From positions 1,562,757-1,626,756 of the forward strand of contig NZ_JACOPW010000001.1 in the NCBI RefSeq assembly GCF_015461845.1: DNA of 64,000 bases, read 5' to 3'. A program made the translations under genes and the position numbers. The stretch is from Pseudomonas mucoides (lineage in GTDB: Bacteria; Pseudomonadota; Gammaproteobacteria; Pseudomonadales; Pseudomonadaceae). Below, piece after piece: positions 56,256 to 64,000 of this stretch (the stretch's first letter is position 1; each line of letters opens with the position of its first letter). The notes beneath the pieces are model-generated. The model did no database searches, was not told the DNA's origin, and was given only the letters and a program-made list of their open reading frames with translations.

Positions 56256-56283
56256 TTGACACCCCGCCGTTCGCCTGTAGAAT
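56256..56283 (+). promoter_or_regulatory. Promoter of initiator tRNA copy 2
   Basis: TTGACA at 56256-56261 and TAGAAT at 56278-56283, 16-base spacer. A GC-rich discriminator (GCCGCCACAC) follows, in line with stringent control of stable RNA. Confidence 0.85.
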
Positions 56284-56296
56284 GCCGCCACACAGA

Positions 56297-56373
<77 letters not shown>

Positions 56374-56379
56374 AACATC

Positions 56380-56411
56380 AAAAAAGGCTACTCGAAAGAG
56401 TGGCCTTTTTT
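56380..56411 (+). terminator. Terminator of initiator tRNA copy 2
   Basis: Same sequence as the terminator at 56070-56101. Confidence 0.92.
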
Positions 56412-56651
56412 GTATCTGCAGAAAAAGTCCTTTCGCAACAATGATCTGTCACAGTGTCGTGAAGCGTCAGGGATCATCAGGCAGCCGAGTTCAGACTATG
56501 CTGCAACTCAGGCAGCCCCCTCTACGACTCATGACAGGCCATCGCCGCAAACCGGTGAGAGGCGTTAATATTCGTGATTATTTTTTTCTACAGGGATTGG
56601 TAACTTGGCTCGATACCTCCATCCTGTCGCGCACAATCCAAGAGGTGATTG

Positions 56652-59294
56652 ATGCGCGCCAACTCGTCTGATCCACAAGACACCGTCACAGCGACACAAC
56701 CGATCAAGGCCGGGCGTTTGCACCTGCTCGATCTGATCAGCAAATACCGTCAGCCCATTGGCCTGGCGGTCACGCTGCTGTTGTTCGCGATCGCGCTGAT
56801 TGCCTGTCGTCATCTGTTGAGCGAACTCGACCTGTACGCTTTGCATGACTCGATCCTGGAAGTCCCGAAACCGGCCCTGCTCGGCGCACTGGGTGCGACC
56901 ATCGTCGGCTTCATCATTCTGTTGGGTTACGAATGGTCGGCCAGCCGCTATGCGGGTGTAACGCTGCCGCCGCGAATCCTTGCACTTGGTGGCTTCACGG
57001 CCTTTGCCATCGGCAACGCCATTGGCCTTTCCATGCTCTCGGGGGGCTCGGTTCGCTACCGTTTATATGCGCGTCATGGCCTGGGGGCTGGAGACGTCGC
57101 TCACATGACGTTGTTTGCCAGCCTGTCGCTCGGTTGCGCCCTGCCACCGCTGGCCGCGCTGGCAACCCTTAGTGACCTGCCGGCCGCCTCTACCGCCCTG
57201 GGTCTGTCCGAGACCTTGCTCGGCGTGATTGCCGCAGCTGTCCTGCTGCTCTTTAGTGTGCTGGCCATCGGCATCTACCGCCGTCGCCTGCCGGAACAGC
57301 CTTCACCGGATAACCTGTTGGTCAAAGTCGGTCGCCGCACCTTGCGCCTGCCCGGCCGCCGCCTGACCTTCCTGCAACTGATCATCACTGCCCTGGACGT
57401 GGCCGCCGCCGCGACCGTGCTCTATCTGTTGCTGCCGGAAGCTCCGCCCTTCGGCGCCTTTTTGTTGGTGTACTTGCTGGCATTGGCCGCGGGTGTGCTC
57501 AGCCACGTACCGGGCGGGGTCGGCGTATTCGAAGCGATCCTGCTGGCCGCCTTCGCCGATTCACTCGGCGCAGCACCACTGGCCGCCGCCCTGCTGCTGT
57601 ATCGACTGATTTATGTGGTGTTGCCTTTGCTGGTGGCCTGCATCTTCCTGCTGATTAATGAAGGCCAGCGCCTGTTTCAGTCGCGTCAGTCCCTGCGCGC
57701 GGCGTCCGGTCTCGCTGCTCCGATTCTGGCGGTGCTGGTGTTCCTGTCTGGCGTGGTGCTGCTGTTTTCTGGCGTGACCCCGGAAATCGATACCCGCCTG
57801 GAACACATCGGTTTCCTGATCCCGCATCGTCTGGTCGACGCCTCGCACTTCGGCGCCAGCCTGATCGGCGTGCTGTGCCTGTTGCTGGCTCAAGGCCTGC
57901 GCCGACGTTTGTCGGCCGCCTGGATGCTGACCACTATTTTGCTGCTGGTCGGCGCCCTGCTCTCCCTGCTCAAGGGTTTTGACTGGGAAGAAGCCTGCCT
58001 GATGACCCTCATCGCCAGCTTGCTGGGGGTTTTCCGTCGCTCGTTCTATCGCCCGAGCCGCCTCACCGAACTGCCGTTCTCGCCGTTGTATCTGGTGTCG
58101 AGCCTGTGCGTGCTGGGGGCCTCGATCTGGCTGCTGTTGTTTGCGTATCAGGACGTTCCGTACAGCCATCAACTCTGGTGGCAGTTCACCCTCGATGCTG
58201 ATGCGCCGCGTGGCTTGCGCTCGCTGCTGGGCGCCGCCGTGCTGCTGGTCGTGGTGTCCCTGACCTGGCTGCTGCGCACCGCCCGCCCGGTCATCCATTT
58301 GCCGACGCCGGATGAACTGGAGCGCGCGTCCAAGATCCTCATGGCTTCAGCCCAACCGGATGGCGGCCTCGCCCTGACCGGTGACAAGGCGCTGCTGTTC
58401 CACCCTGACGACGAGGCGTTTCTGATGTACGCCCGCCGCGGGCGCAGCCTGGTGGCGTTGTACGACCCGATCGGCCCGACCCAGCAACGGGCGGAAATGA
58501 TCTGGCAGTTCCGCGACCTTTGCGACGTCCACCACGCCCGTCCTGTGTTCTATCAGGTGCGCGCCGAGAACCTGCCGTACTACATGGACATCGGCCTGAC
58601 CGCGATCAAATTGGGCGAAGAAGCCCGAGTCGATCTGCATCGATTTGATCTCGAAGCCAAGGGCAAAGAGATGAAAGACCTGCGCTACACCTGGAACCGC
58701 GGTACCCGCGACGGGTTGTCGCTGGAGATCTTTGAGCCGGGTCATGCGCCAATGGATGAGCTCAAGGTGATTTCCGATGCCTGGCTGACCGGCAAGAACG
58801 TGCGCGAGAAAGGCTTCTCGCTGGGCCGTTTCAGCGATGATTACCTCAAGCATTTCCGCATTGCGGTGATCCGCTTCGAAGGTCGCCCGGTAGCGTTCGC
58901 CAATTTGCTCGAGACTTATGGCCATGACCTGGCCAGCCTCGACCTGATGCGTGCGCACCCGGACGCGCCAAAACTGACCATGGAGTTCATGATGGTCGGC
59001 CTGATTCAACATTATAAAAATCATGGATACGCGCGCTTCAGCCTGGGCATGGTGCCGTTGTCGGGGTTGCAACCCCGTCGTGGTGCACCACTGACCCAGC
59101 GCCTGGGCTCGATGGTTTTCCGCCGTGGTGAGCAGCTCTACAACTTCCAAGGCTTGCGCCGCTTCAAAGACAAGTTCCAGCCTGACTGGGAACCCCGTTA
59201 TATGGCCGTGCCCGCCGGACTCGATCCGCTGGTAGCCCTGGCCGACACTGCTGCCCTGATTGCGGGCGGCTTGACCGGATTGGTGAAACGCTGA
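56652..59294 (+). CDS. mprF: MprF-type aminoacyl-phosphatidylglycerol synthase and flippase
   Basis: 880 residues. The N-terminal 540 residues carry about 14 hydrophobic segments, including the flippase region with GFTAFAIGNAIGLSMLSGGSVRYRLY and SHVPGGVGVFEAILLA. The C-terminal 320 residues form the DUF2156/GNAT-like synthase that transfers an amino acid from tRNA to phosphatidylglycerol (LALTGDKALLFHPDDEAFLMYARRGRSLVALYDPIGP, FEGRPVAFANLLETYG, FSLGMVPLSGL). In P. aeruginosa the homologue PA0920 makes alanyl-PG; alanyl or lysyl cannot be told here. It overlaps the hydrolase gene by one base (TGATG). ATG at 56652 with AGAGGTGA upstream. Confidence 0.93.
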   Translation: MRANSSDPQDTVTATQPIKAGRLHLLDLISKYRQPIGLAVTLLLFAIALIACRHLLSELDLYALHDSILEVPKPALLGALGATIVGFIILLGYEWSASRYAGVTLPPRILALGGFTAFAIGNAIGLSMLSGGSVRYRLYARHGLGAGDVAHMTLFASLSLGCALPPLAALATLSDLPAASTALGLSETLLGVIAAAVLLLFSVLAIGIYRRRLPEQPSPDNLLVKVGRRTLRLPGRRLTFLQLIITALDVAAAATVLYLLLPEAPPFGAFLLVYLLALAAGVLSHVPGGVGVFEAILLAAFADSLGAAPLAAALLLYRLIYVVLPLLVACIFLLINEGQRLFQSRQSLRAASGLAAPILAVLVFLSGVVLLFSGVTPEIDTRLEHIGFLIPHRLVDASHFGASLIGVLCLLLAQGLRRRLSAAWMLTTILLLVGALLSLLKGFDWEEACLMTLIASLLGVFRRSFYRPSRLTELPFSPLYLVSSLCVLGASIWLLLFAYQDVPYSHQLWWQFTLDADAPRGLRSLLGAAVLLVVVSLTWLLRTARPVIHLPTPDELERASKILMASAQPDGGLALTGDKALLFHPDDEAFLMYARRGRSLVALYDPIGPTQQRAEMIWQFRDLCDVHHARPVFYQVRAENLPYYMDIGLTAIKLGEEARVDLHRFDLEAKGKEMKDLRYTWNRGTRDGLSLEIFEPGHAPMDELKVISDAWLTGKNVREKGFSLGRFSDDYLKHFRIAVIRFEGRPVAFANLLETYGHDLASLDLMRAHPDAPKLTMEFMMVGLIQHYKNHGYARFSLGMVPLSGLQPRRGAPLTQRLGSMVFRRGEQLYNFQGLRRFKDKFQPDWEPRYMAVPAGLDPLVALADTAALIAGGLTGLVKR

Positions 59295-60592
59295 TGATTC
59301 AACGCTCCTTGCGGTACGTACTGGCCACACTGGTAGTGCTGGCCCTGATTCTCGGTGGCGGTTACTGGTACCTGAAACGTCCGGCACCGGCTCCGACGCT
59401 CGAACTGCTGACACCGGCTGATGGCGCGGCGATGACCCGTGTGATTCCCGGGACCACACCGAAAGCCCAGGTACTGGTGGCGGTCAATGAAGACCAGAAG
59501 CTCAGCGATCAGCAGTTGATGACCCTGAGCCGCTCCAGCTCGGCGCAGATTGTCCAGGTGATCCTGCCCAACGACTGCCTGCTGCAAAGCCGCGCCCTGC
59601 AATCGGGCCTGAGAGAACTCAAAGGCCCGGCGACCCTGGTCAGCGGCATCGGCCCTGGCGCCGTGCTGGCGTGGCGCTGGTTGTCCGAACAAAAGAACGA
59701 CAAGGCTCAGGCCGTTTCCGTTGACCTGGCCCTGGAAAAACCGGGTTGCACCCACCTGCTGCCGAAAAGCGCCGCCCACGGCCACTGGCTGGTGGCATGG
59801 AACGACAACCCGGACGACACCAGTGCCGGTTTCGTGCGCGATCAACCCAACGCCGAAACCAGTATCAGCGACTACGACATCAACCTGCCGCAAGTGCTGA
59901 ACAACGAACTGCGCAAGATCCTCGTCGGTGGCGACAAAGCCGCCGGCGGCCTGCAGATCCCGGTTGTTGAAGTACCGGCCGGCCAGGCCAAGGACACTGT
60001 GACCCTATTCCTGTCCGGTGACGGCGGCTGGCGTGACCTTGACCGTGACGTAGCGGGCGAGATGGCCAAGATCGGTTACCCGGTGGTCGGCATCGACACC
60101 CTGCGCTACTACTGGCAGCACAAGAGCCCGGAGCAAAGCGCCCTGGACCTCGCCGAACTGATGCAGCACTACCGGCAGAAATGGGGCACCAAGCGCTTCA
60201 TCCTGACCGGTTACTCGTTCGGCGCTGACGTACTGCCAGCGATCTACAACCGCCTGGCCGAATCGGAACAACAGCGCGTCGACGCGATCATCCTGCTGGC
60301 CTTCGCCCGCACCGGCAGCTTCGAAATCGAAGTCGAAGGCTGGCTCGGCAACGCCGGCAAAGAAGCCGCCACCGGCCCGGAAATGGCCAAGCTGCCACCG
60401 GAAAAAGTGGTGTGCATCTACGGCGAAGAAGAAGTCGACGAAAGCGGCTGCACCGACAAGACCGCCGTGGGCGAAGCGATCAAACTGCCTGGCGGCCACC
60501 ACTTCGACGAGAACTACCCGGCACTGGCCCAGCGCCTTGTGGACATCATCGTCAAGCGACAGGCCAAGGAAGACGCGACGGCGCAAGAGTGA
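59294..60592 (+). CDS. AcvB/VirJ-type aminoacyl-phosphatidylglycerol hydrolase
   Basis: 432 residues with an N-terminal membrane anchor or signal (VLATLVVLALILGGGYWYL). The VirJ-like alpha/beta-hydrolase domain shows FLSGDGGWRDLDRDVAGEM, the nucleophile elbow FILTGYSFGADVLP (GYSFG) and the late His in KLPGGHHFDENYP. The P. aeruginosa homologue PA0919 is a periplasmic enzyme that removes Ala from alanyl-PG, balancing the synthase next to it; Agrobacterium AcvB does the same for lysyl-PG. Translationally coupled to mprF. Confidence 0.9.
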   Translation: MIQRSLRYVLATLVVLALILGGGYWYLKRPAPAPTLELLTPADGAAMTRVIPGTTPKAQVLVAVNEDQKLSDQQLMTLSRSSSAQIVQVILPNDCLLQSRALQSGLRELKGPATLVSGIGPGAVLAWRWLSEQKNDKAQAVSVDLALEKPGCTHLLPKSAAHGHWLVAWNDNPDDTSAGFVRDQPNAETSISDYDINLPQVLNNELRKILVGGDKAAGGLQIPVVEVPAGQAKDTVTLFLSGDGGWRDLDRDVAGEMAKIGYPVVGIDTLRYYWQHKSPEQSALDLAELMQHYRQKWGTKRFILTGYSFGADVLPAIYNRLAESEQQRVDAIILLAFARTGSFEIEVEGWLGNAGKEAATGPEMAKLPPEKVVCIYGEEEVDESGCTDKTAVGEAIKLPGGHHFDENYPALAQRLVDIIVKRQAKEDATAQE

Positions 60593-60608
60593 TCTGAGCG
60601 TCGCCACG

Positions 60609-60647
60609 AAAAAGCCCCCGCAGCTGTTTGGTTGCGGGGGCTTTTTT
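60609..60647 (+). terminator. Terminator of the mprF operon
   Basis: AAAAAGCCCCCGCA..TTGCGGGGGCTTTTTT, a GC-rich stem with a T run. Confidence 0.94.
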
Positions 60648-60981
60648 ACATGTGCGGACGTGAAGTGCTTTCAGCTAGTAGACGGTATGTCGAACTCGAC
60701 CTCGACTCCATTCTCCTAAATGTCTTGACTCTTCATCAAGCTAGAAAGTCCAAGTGTCCACACTCCATAAAACGTGGACACTTTTGTTATTGGAAAAATC
60801 GAGCCGTCAACACAGTTCAATAGATTCTGACCTCTCGACCGAACCAAACAAAGACCGAATCAGAAGAAAAACTGCCCCAGAGCAAGTAACACCGCTCCCA
60901 CATTGAGTCTCCGTCGTCTTCAAGTTATGTGTTCGGACACAAAAAAGCCCCCGCTACCTTCACGGCAACGGAGGCGTCTAC
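60648..60981. other. Intergenic region with a decayed copy of the DUF3077 3' end
   Basis: No intact gene. At 60752-60785 is a hairpin AAGTGTCCAC..GTGGACACTT. From about 60850 to 60890 the sequence (CAAAGACCGAATCAGAAG.., then GAGCAAGTAACACCG) is a diverged copy of the last codons and stop region of the DUF3077 gene at 62390-62434. It is followed by a fragment GCTCCCACATTGAG of a REP arm and by a copy of the kup-side terminator. So this is the scar of a duplication around the toxin-antitoxin locus. Confidence 0.7.
60941..60976 (-). terminator. Terminator-like hairpin after the toxin gene (diverged duplicate)
   Basis: AAAAAAGCCCCCGC..GCAACGGAGGCG is a mismatched version of the hairpin at 62568-62610. 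On the minus strand it follows the ParE stop and ends in a T run, so it may serve the toxin-antitoxin operon. Confidence 0.6.
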
Positions 60982-61269
60982 TTATAGGCGACGCTCTGCG
61001 GCGTCATAGACCTCTTCATCACGTCGGGCTCCGACTGCGACGATCAGTACCTGAATGGCCTTGCCATCGACTCGATAAACAATTCGTGTGGCGCCTGTCC
61101 GGATCCGTCTGCAACCTGCAAGACTGGCTCTTAGGGGCTTGCCGCTCTTATCTGGCTCACCATTGATAATCCGCTCTTCAATCACATCAAGAATGCGGTT
61201 CGCCGCCACAGCTCCCAGCAGATCCAGATCCTTCTGAACCTCCGGATGATAGATAACGCCCCAAACCAT
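60982..61269 (-). CDS. RelE/ParE-family toxin
   Basis: 95 residues. VIYHPEVQKDLDLLGAVAANRILDVIEERI is the ParE-type start, and GCRRIRTGATRIVYRVDGKAIQVLIVAVGARRDEEVYDAA matches the RelE/ParE core, with the RI-Y-R strand pattern. RelE types cut mRNA on the ribosome and ParE types act on gyrase; sequence alone does not settle which. It lies 11 bases after its antitoxin gene. Confidence 0.92.
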   Translation of the reverse strand: MVWGVIYHPEVQKDLDLLGAVAANRILDVIEERIINGEPDKSGKPLRASLAGCRRIRTGATRIVYRVDGKAIQVLIVAVGARRDEEVYDAAERRL

Positions 61270-61280
61270 CCACAGCTCCT

Positions 61281-61571
61281 TTAGTCTTTCTTGGCGTACC
61301 GCGCCCGCATATCGTCGTGGCTGACAGCCTTGGCCTGATCAAAACCGATCAGTCGCTCTCGAGCCGCCGCTTCAACCCGAAGGTCCTCGAGCTCGTCGAG
61401 CATTTCCTGATACGCATCGACATTGATAATGACCGCTGCGGGTTGGTTGTCTTTGAAAATGACCAGTCGTTCGGTGGCTCGGCTGGAAATCTCCTTTAGC
61501 CTCGCACTGAACCCCCTGACCATTGCAGTCACCGAAATTGCTTGGTCAGCACGCTCCAGTAATGCCGTCAT
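61281..61571 (-). CDS. Phd/YefM-family antitoxin
   Basis: 96 residues. N-terminal Phd/YefM DNA-binding domain (SVTAMVRGFSARLKEISSRATERLVIFKDNQPAAVIINVDAY) and a C-terminal toxin-binding tail (EMLDELEDLRVEAAARERL..AKKD). It neutralises the toxin and represses the operon. ATG at 61571 with GAGGTGAG upstream; the longer frame to 61589 starts at a weaker codon. Antitoxin first, toxin second, as usual. Confidence 0.92.
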   Translation of the reverse strand: MTALLERADQAISVTAMVRGFSARLKEISSRATERLVIFKDNQPAAVIINVDAYQEMLDELEDLRVEAAARERLIGFDQAKAVSHDDMRARYAKKD

Positions 61572-61973
61572 ACTCACCTCTCTACACAATCATGCAAATT
61601 TGAACACACAGTTCTACGCAGAGTATTGCGTTGAATTAGACATACAGCAAGCTGCAAAAAACGCGAGTTTCTCATCCAGCGTTTTTCACCCTGAGAAAAA
61701 GTGAGCCGAAGGACGTGTAAACGCTCCCGCCGTGTTTAGTTTCGTTTACTTCTGGTGTCGCAATATCAGATGACGCCCGCAGACCTTGTAGGCAAACTCC
61801 GAATCTCGCGTTTGGGCACTTTGCCGCCTTGTTGCGCTTTTCTCTTTTCTTTGACGGGATAGTCTCAGGACGTCGCTGCAGATGCAGTGATCGGGTGTGG
61901 TAACCCGGCAAAGCAAAGTGCAACAGCGCTCCCAACACGATTTCATGCGTTTTCGCCTGTCATCCAGTGTTAT
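61572..61973. other. Intergenic region between the antitoxin gene and the DUF3077 leader
   Basis: About 400 bases without a convincing gene; base composition is more A+T-rich than the neighbours (for example 61590-61700). The first part must hold the antitoxin promoter and operator. The rest upstream of 61974 probably holds the promoter for the DUF3077 transcript. Frames in it have no ribosome sites. Confidence 0.45.
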
Positions 61974-62100
61974 GGCGGCTGTGCGTGGGAGACCTTCGGG
62001 TCTGCCGGTTCCTTTGCTCTTCCGGTTTACCACCCTGCGTACAGCTGCCACCCATTCGTGTGGTAACGAATGTGGCAGCTCCTCGTTTTAAGGAGCGAAA
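61974..62100 (+). promoter_or_regulatory. Structured 5' leader of the DUF3077 gene, candidate RNA switch
   Basis: P1: GGCGGCTGTGCG (61974-61985) pairs with CGTACAGCTGCC (62038-62049), 12 pairs with two G-U. Inside P1 are P2 AGACC-TTCG-GGTCT (61990-62003) and P3 CCGG..CCGG (62005-62025). The 3' strand of P1 also forms the 5' arm of hairpin A: AGCTGCCA (62043-62050) + CATTCGT with ACGAATG + TGGCAGCT (62073-62080). The last bases of hairpin A (GCT) also belong to GCTCC (62078-62082), which pairs with the GGAGC at 62092-62096 that holds the ribosome site. So P1 allows ribosome-site hiding and hairpin A prevents it. Folding was by eye; the regulatory role is inference. Confidence 0.6.
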
Positions 62101-62102
62101 CA

Positions 62103-62426
62103 ATGAGCAAAATAGATCCGTCCGCGATTTCAGATTTAAAAACCATCGGCTTCACCCCCCTCATCTACTGCTCGGATCAAGCGCTATTCAACGTCCGCGC
62201 CGGCGTCCCCATCGTCGAAGCTTTAGCCCAAGCCTCCGACCTCCTCTTCCTCGGAAAATCATTCGCCGAGGATGCTGCCTACGCAAGAGACACTGACCGC
62301 CACGCATGGGCCGCGCATTACCTGACGGCAATGGGTAAGGCTGTTATTGATGATGTCTTGAAGGTGCTAACCCCACGACCTGCCCGGACAAAGACCGAAT
62401 CCGAAGAAGAGCGTCCCGTAAGCTAG
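62103..62426 (+). CDS. DUF3077 family small protein
   Basis: 107 residues. Core: LFNVRAGVPIVEALAQASDLLFLGKSFAED.. then HAWAAHYLTAMGKAVIDDVLKVL, the DUF3077 pattern known in Pseudomonas; no signal or membrane segment. C-terminal tail (PRPARTKTESEEERPVS) is hydrophilic and is the part found again, decayed, at 60850-60890. ATG at 62103 with TAAGGAGCG upstream; the frame reaching back to 62070 begins within the leader hairpin. Such genes occur in several copies in pseudomonads and their role is unknown. Here it is preceded by a switch-like leader. Confidence 0.82.
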   Translation: MSKIDPSAISDLKTIGFTPLIYCSDQALFNVRAGVPIVEALAQASDLLFLGKSFAEDAAYARDTDRHAWAAHYLTAMGKAVIDDVLKVLTPRPARTKTESEEERPVS

Positions 62427-62440
62427 TAACACCGCAATTC

Positions 62441-62535
62441 CCTTGTGGGAGCGGGCTTGCCCGCGATGACGGCGGCAGATCCAGCATTGATTTGACAGAC
62501 ATACCGCTATCGCGGGCAAGCCCGCTCCCACAAGG
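62441..62535. repeat. REP pair (GGGAGCGGGCTTGCC type)
   Basis: Exact arms CCTTGTGGGAGCGGGCTTGC.. (62441-62467) and reverse complement (62509-62535) around a 41-base spacer. Third sequence variant of the REP family in this window. Confidence 0.93.
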
Positions 62536-62567
62536 ATTTTCATTGGGTCGGGATCAAATGCCAGACA

Positions 62568-62610
62568 CAAAAAAGCCCCCGCCACCTTCACGGCAACGGG
62601 GGCTTTTTGT
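62568..62610. terminator. Terminator between the DUF3077 gene and kup
   Basis: CAAAAAAGCCCCCG..CGGGGGCTTTTTG with A and T runs on both sides, so it can serve the convergent kup gene and the DUF3077 gene. Confidence 0.92.
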
Positions 62611-62616
62611 TGGGGC

Positions 62617-64000
62617 TTACATTTCTACCTGAGTCCCCAGCTCAATCACCCGGTTCAACGGCAGATTAAAGAAGCGCAAATTGCCATTGGCGTTTTTCAA
62701 CATGAACGCAAACAACCCCTCTCGCCAACGGGCCATGCCTTCCAACTTGGAGGCAATCACCGTCTCGCGGCTGAGGAAGTAGGTGGTGCGCATCGGACTG
62801 AAGTCCAGGTCATCGAGGTGACACAGTTTCAGCGCCTGTGGCACGTCCGGTTCGTCGACGAAACCGAAGTGCAGGATCACCCGAAAGAACCCTTCGCCGT
62901 AGGAATCAACTTCGAAGCGTCGGCTCGGCGGTACCCGTGGGATGTCTTCGTAGACCACCGTCAGCAGCACCACTTGCTCGTGCAGCACTTGGTTATGCAG
63001 CAGGTTGTGCAACAGCGCATGAGGCACCGCATCCGGGCGTGCGGTCAGGAACACGGCGGTGCCCTGCACGCGATGCGGCGGTTGCACACGGATACTGCTG
63101 ATGAAAATCGGCAGGGGCAGCCCACCTTCGTCCATGCGTTCGACCAGCAATTGCTTGCCGCGTTTCCAGGTGGTCATCAGCACGAACAACGCGATACCGG
63201 CGATCACCGGGAAGGCGCCGCCCTGGACGATTTTCGGCACGTTGGCGGCGAAGTACAGGCCGTCCACCAGCAGGAAGCCGATCAACACCGGCACCGCGAG
63301 GACCGGAGGCCATTTCCACAGCAGCAACATCACCGCCGACACCAGGATGGTGGTCATCAGCATGGTGCCGGTCACCGCCACGCCGTACGCCGAGGCCAGG
63401 GCGCCGGAGGATTCGAAGCCCAGCACCAGCAGGATCACGCCGACCATCAGCGCCCAGTTCACCGCACCGATGTAAATCTGGCCTTGTTCGGCGCTGGAGG
63501 TGTGGCGGATGTGCATGCGCGGAATGTAGCCGAGCTGGATCGCCTGACGGGTCAGGGAGAACGCACCGGAAATCACCGCTTGCGAGGCGATCACCGTGGC
63601 CAGGGTCGACAGGCCCACCAGCGGGATCAACGCCCAGCTTGGCGCCAACAGATAGAACGGGTTACGAGCGGCTTCCGGATCCCCCAGCAACAGCGCGCCT
63701 TGGCCGAAGTAGTTCAGCACCAGCGCCGGCAACACGAGGATGAACCAGGCGCGGGCAATCGGCTTGCGACCGAAGTGGCCCATGTCGGCGTACAGCGCTT
63801 CGGCGCCGGTCAACGCCAGCACGACCGCGCCGAGGATCGCCACGCCCATGCCCGGGTGCTGGGTGAAGAAACGCACGCCCCAGACCGGGTTCAGCGCTTG
63901 CAACACCTCCGGGTGCTGCATGATCCCGTAGACGCCCAGCGCCCCCAGCACCACAAACCAGGTGACCATGATCGGCCCGAACAGAATGCCGATTCGCGCG
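62617..64000 (-). CDS. kup: KUP-family potassium transporter, N-terminus outside the window
   Basis: The C-terminal 460 or so residues of a low-affinity K+ uptake protein; the frame is open past the window end (reading [10 protein letters not shown] before the first Met shown at 63969). Segments [24 protein letters not shown] and [23 protein letters not shown] are characteristic of KUP/HAK/KT transporters; the C-terminal cytoplasmic domain contains [25 protein letters not shown] and [12 protein letters not shown]+ enters with H+. No internal defects seen. Confidence 0.95.
   Translation of the reverse strand, partial: ARIGILFGPIMVTWFVVLGALGVYGIMQHPEVLQALNPVWGVRFFTQHPGMGVAILGAVVLALTGAEALYADMGHFGRKPIARAWFILVLPALVLNYFGQGALLLGDPEAARNPFYLLAPSWALIPLVGLSTLATVIASQAVISGAFSLTRQAIQLGYIPRMHIRHTSSAEQGQIYIGAVNWALMVGVILLVLGFESSGALASAYGVAVTGTMLMTTILVSAVMLLLWKWPPVLAVPVLIGFLLVDGLYFAANVPKIVQGGAFPVIAGIALFVLMTTWKRGKQLLVERMDEGGLPLPIFISSIRVQPPHRVQGTAVFLTARPDAVPHALLHNLLHNQVLHEQVVLLTVVYEDIPRVPPSRRFEVDSYGEGFFRVILHFGFVDEPDVPQALKLCHLDDLDFSPMRTTYFLSRETVIASKLEGMARWREGLFAFMLKNANGNLRFFNLPLNRVIELGTQVEM

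Overview
The window is a 64 kb piece of a Pseudomonas chromosome, most like the P. fluorescens group. The reasons are the high GC third positions, the dense REP-type inverted repeats typical of that group (GGGAGCGAGCTTGCTCGCGAT and its AGGAGTGAGCC and GGGAGCGGGCTTGCC variants), and a gene set I recognise from Pseudomonas. From memory, much of the left half (bra operon, pdxH, dinG, tandem OmpA genes, quiP) follows the PA1074 to PA1032 order of P. aeruginosa PAO1. No database was consulted.

Layout. 1-446: C-terminal fragment of an unidentified gene. 742-6400: a DUF2288 gene, then the braCDEFG high-affinity branched-chain amino acid ABC transporter. 6701-9120: a four-gene bufferin-type operon (BufA1 precursor, MNIO/DUF692 enzyme, DUF2063 partner, DoxX membrane protein) for a ribosomally made copper-binding peptide. 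9267-18212: a LysR regulator with a divergent SDR-like protein, an acyltransferase, a lipoprotein, an FAD dehydrogenase, a cysteine-synthase-like enzyme, NhaA, and an S-type pyocin protein that lacks a killing domain. 18450-31753: cell-envelope and housekeeping genes, including a SlyB-type lipoprotein, pdxH, three OmpA-family proteins, a serine hydrolase, an agarase-like protein, dinG, a CopD-like membrane protein, a Gly-rich secreted protein and YchJ. 31919-36248: a WHy/LEA lipoprotein, a His-rich SEC-C protein, an isochorismatase-like protein and a QuiP-type acylase.

36438-46965: the four-gene ligase-associated DNA damage response set (exonuclease, ATP-dependent ligase, DEXH helicase, PdeM nuclease) is split in two by a complete basic amino acid ABC transporter operon (aot/his type) with REP elements at both junctions. 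47013-54522: dcd, a cold-shock protein, a DUF481 outer-membrane protein, an alkyltransferase-like protein, ampG, proS and a lipoprotein. 54625-56411: dinB with a clear LexA box, then two nearly identical initiator tRNA units, each with its own promoter and terminator. 56652-60592: an MprF-type aminoacyl-phosphatidylglycerol synthase/flippase with an AcvB/VirJ-type hydrolase. 60982-62426: a ParE/Phd toxin-antitoxin pair and a DUF3077 gene with a long structured leader. 62617-64000: a kup potassium transporter cut by the window end.

Most interesting points. (1) The leader of the DUF3077 gene can form a 12-bp P1 helix around a three-way junction. P1 competes with a 15-bp hairpin, which in turn competes with a helix that hides the ribosome binding site. 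This is the layout of a translational RNA switch. (2) The bufferin operon. (3) The split DNA-repair module. (4) A hairpin that hides the Shine-Dalgarno of one of two tandem OmpA genes. (5) The DUF3077 3' end and terminator are duplicated on the other side of the toxin-antitoxin locus.
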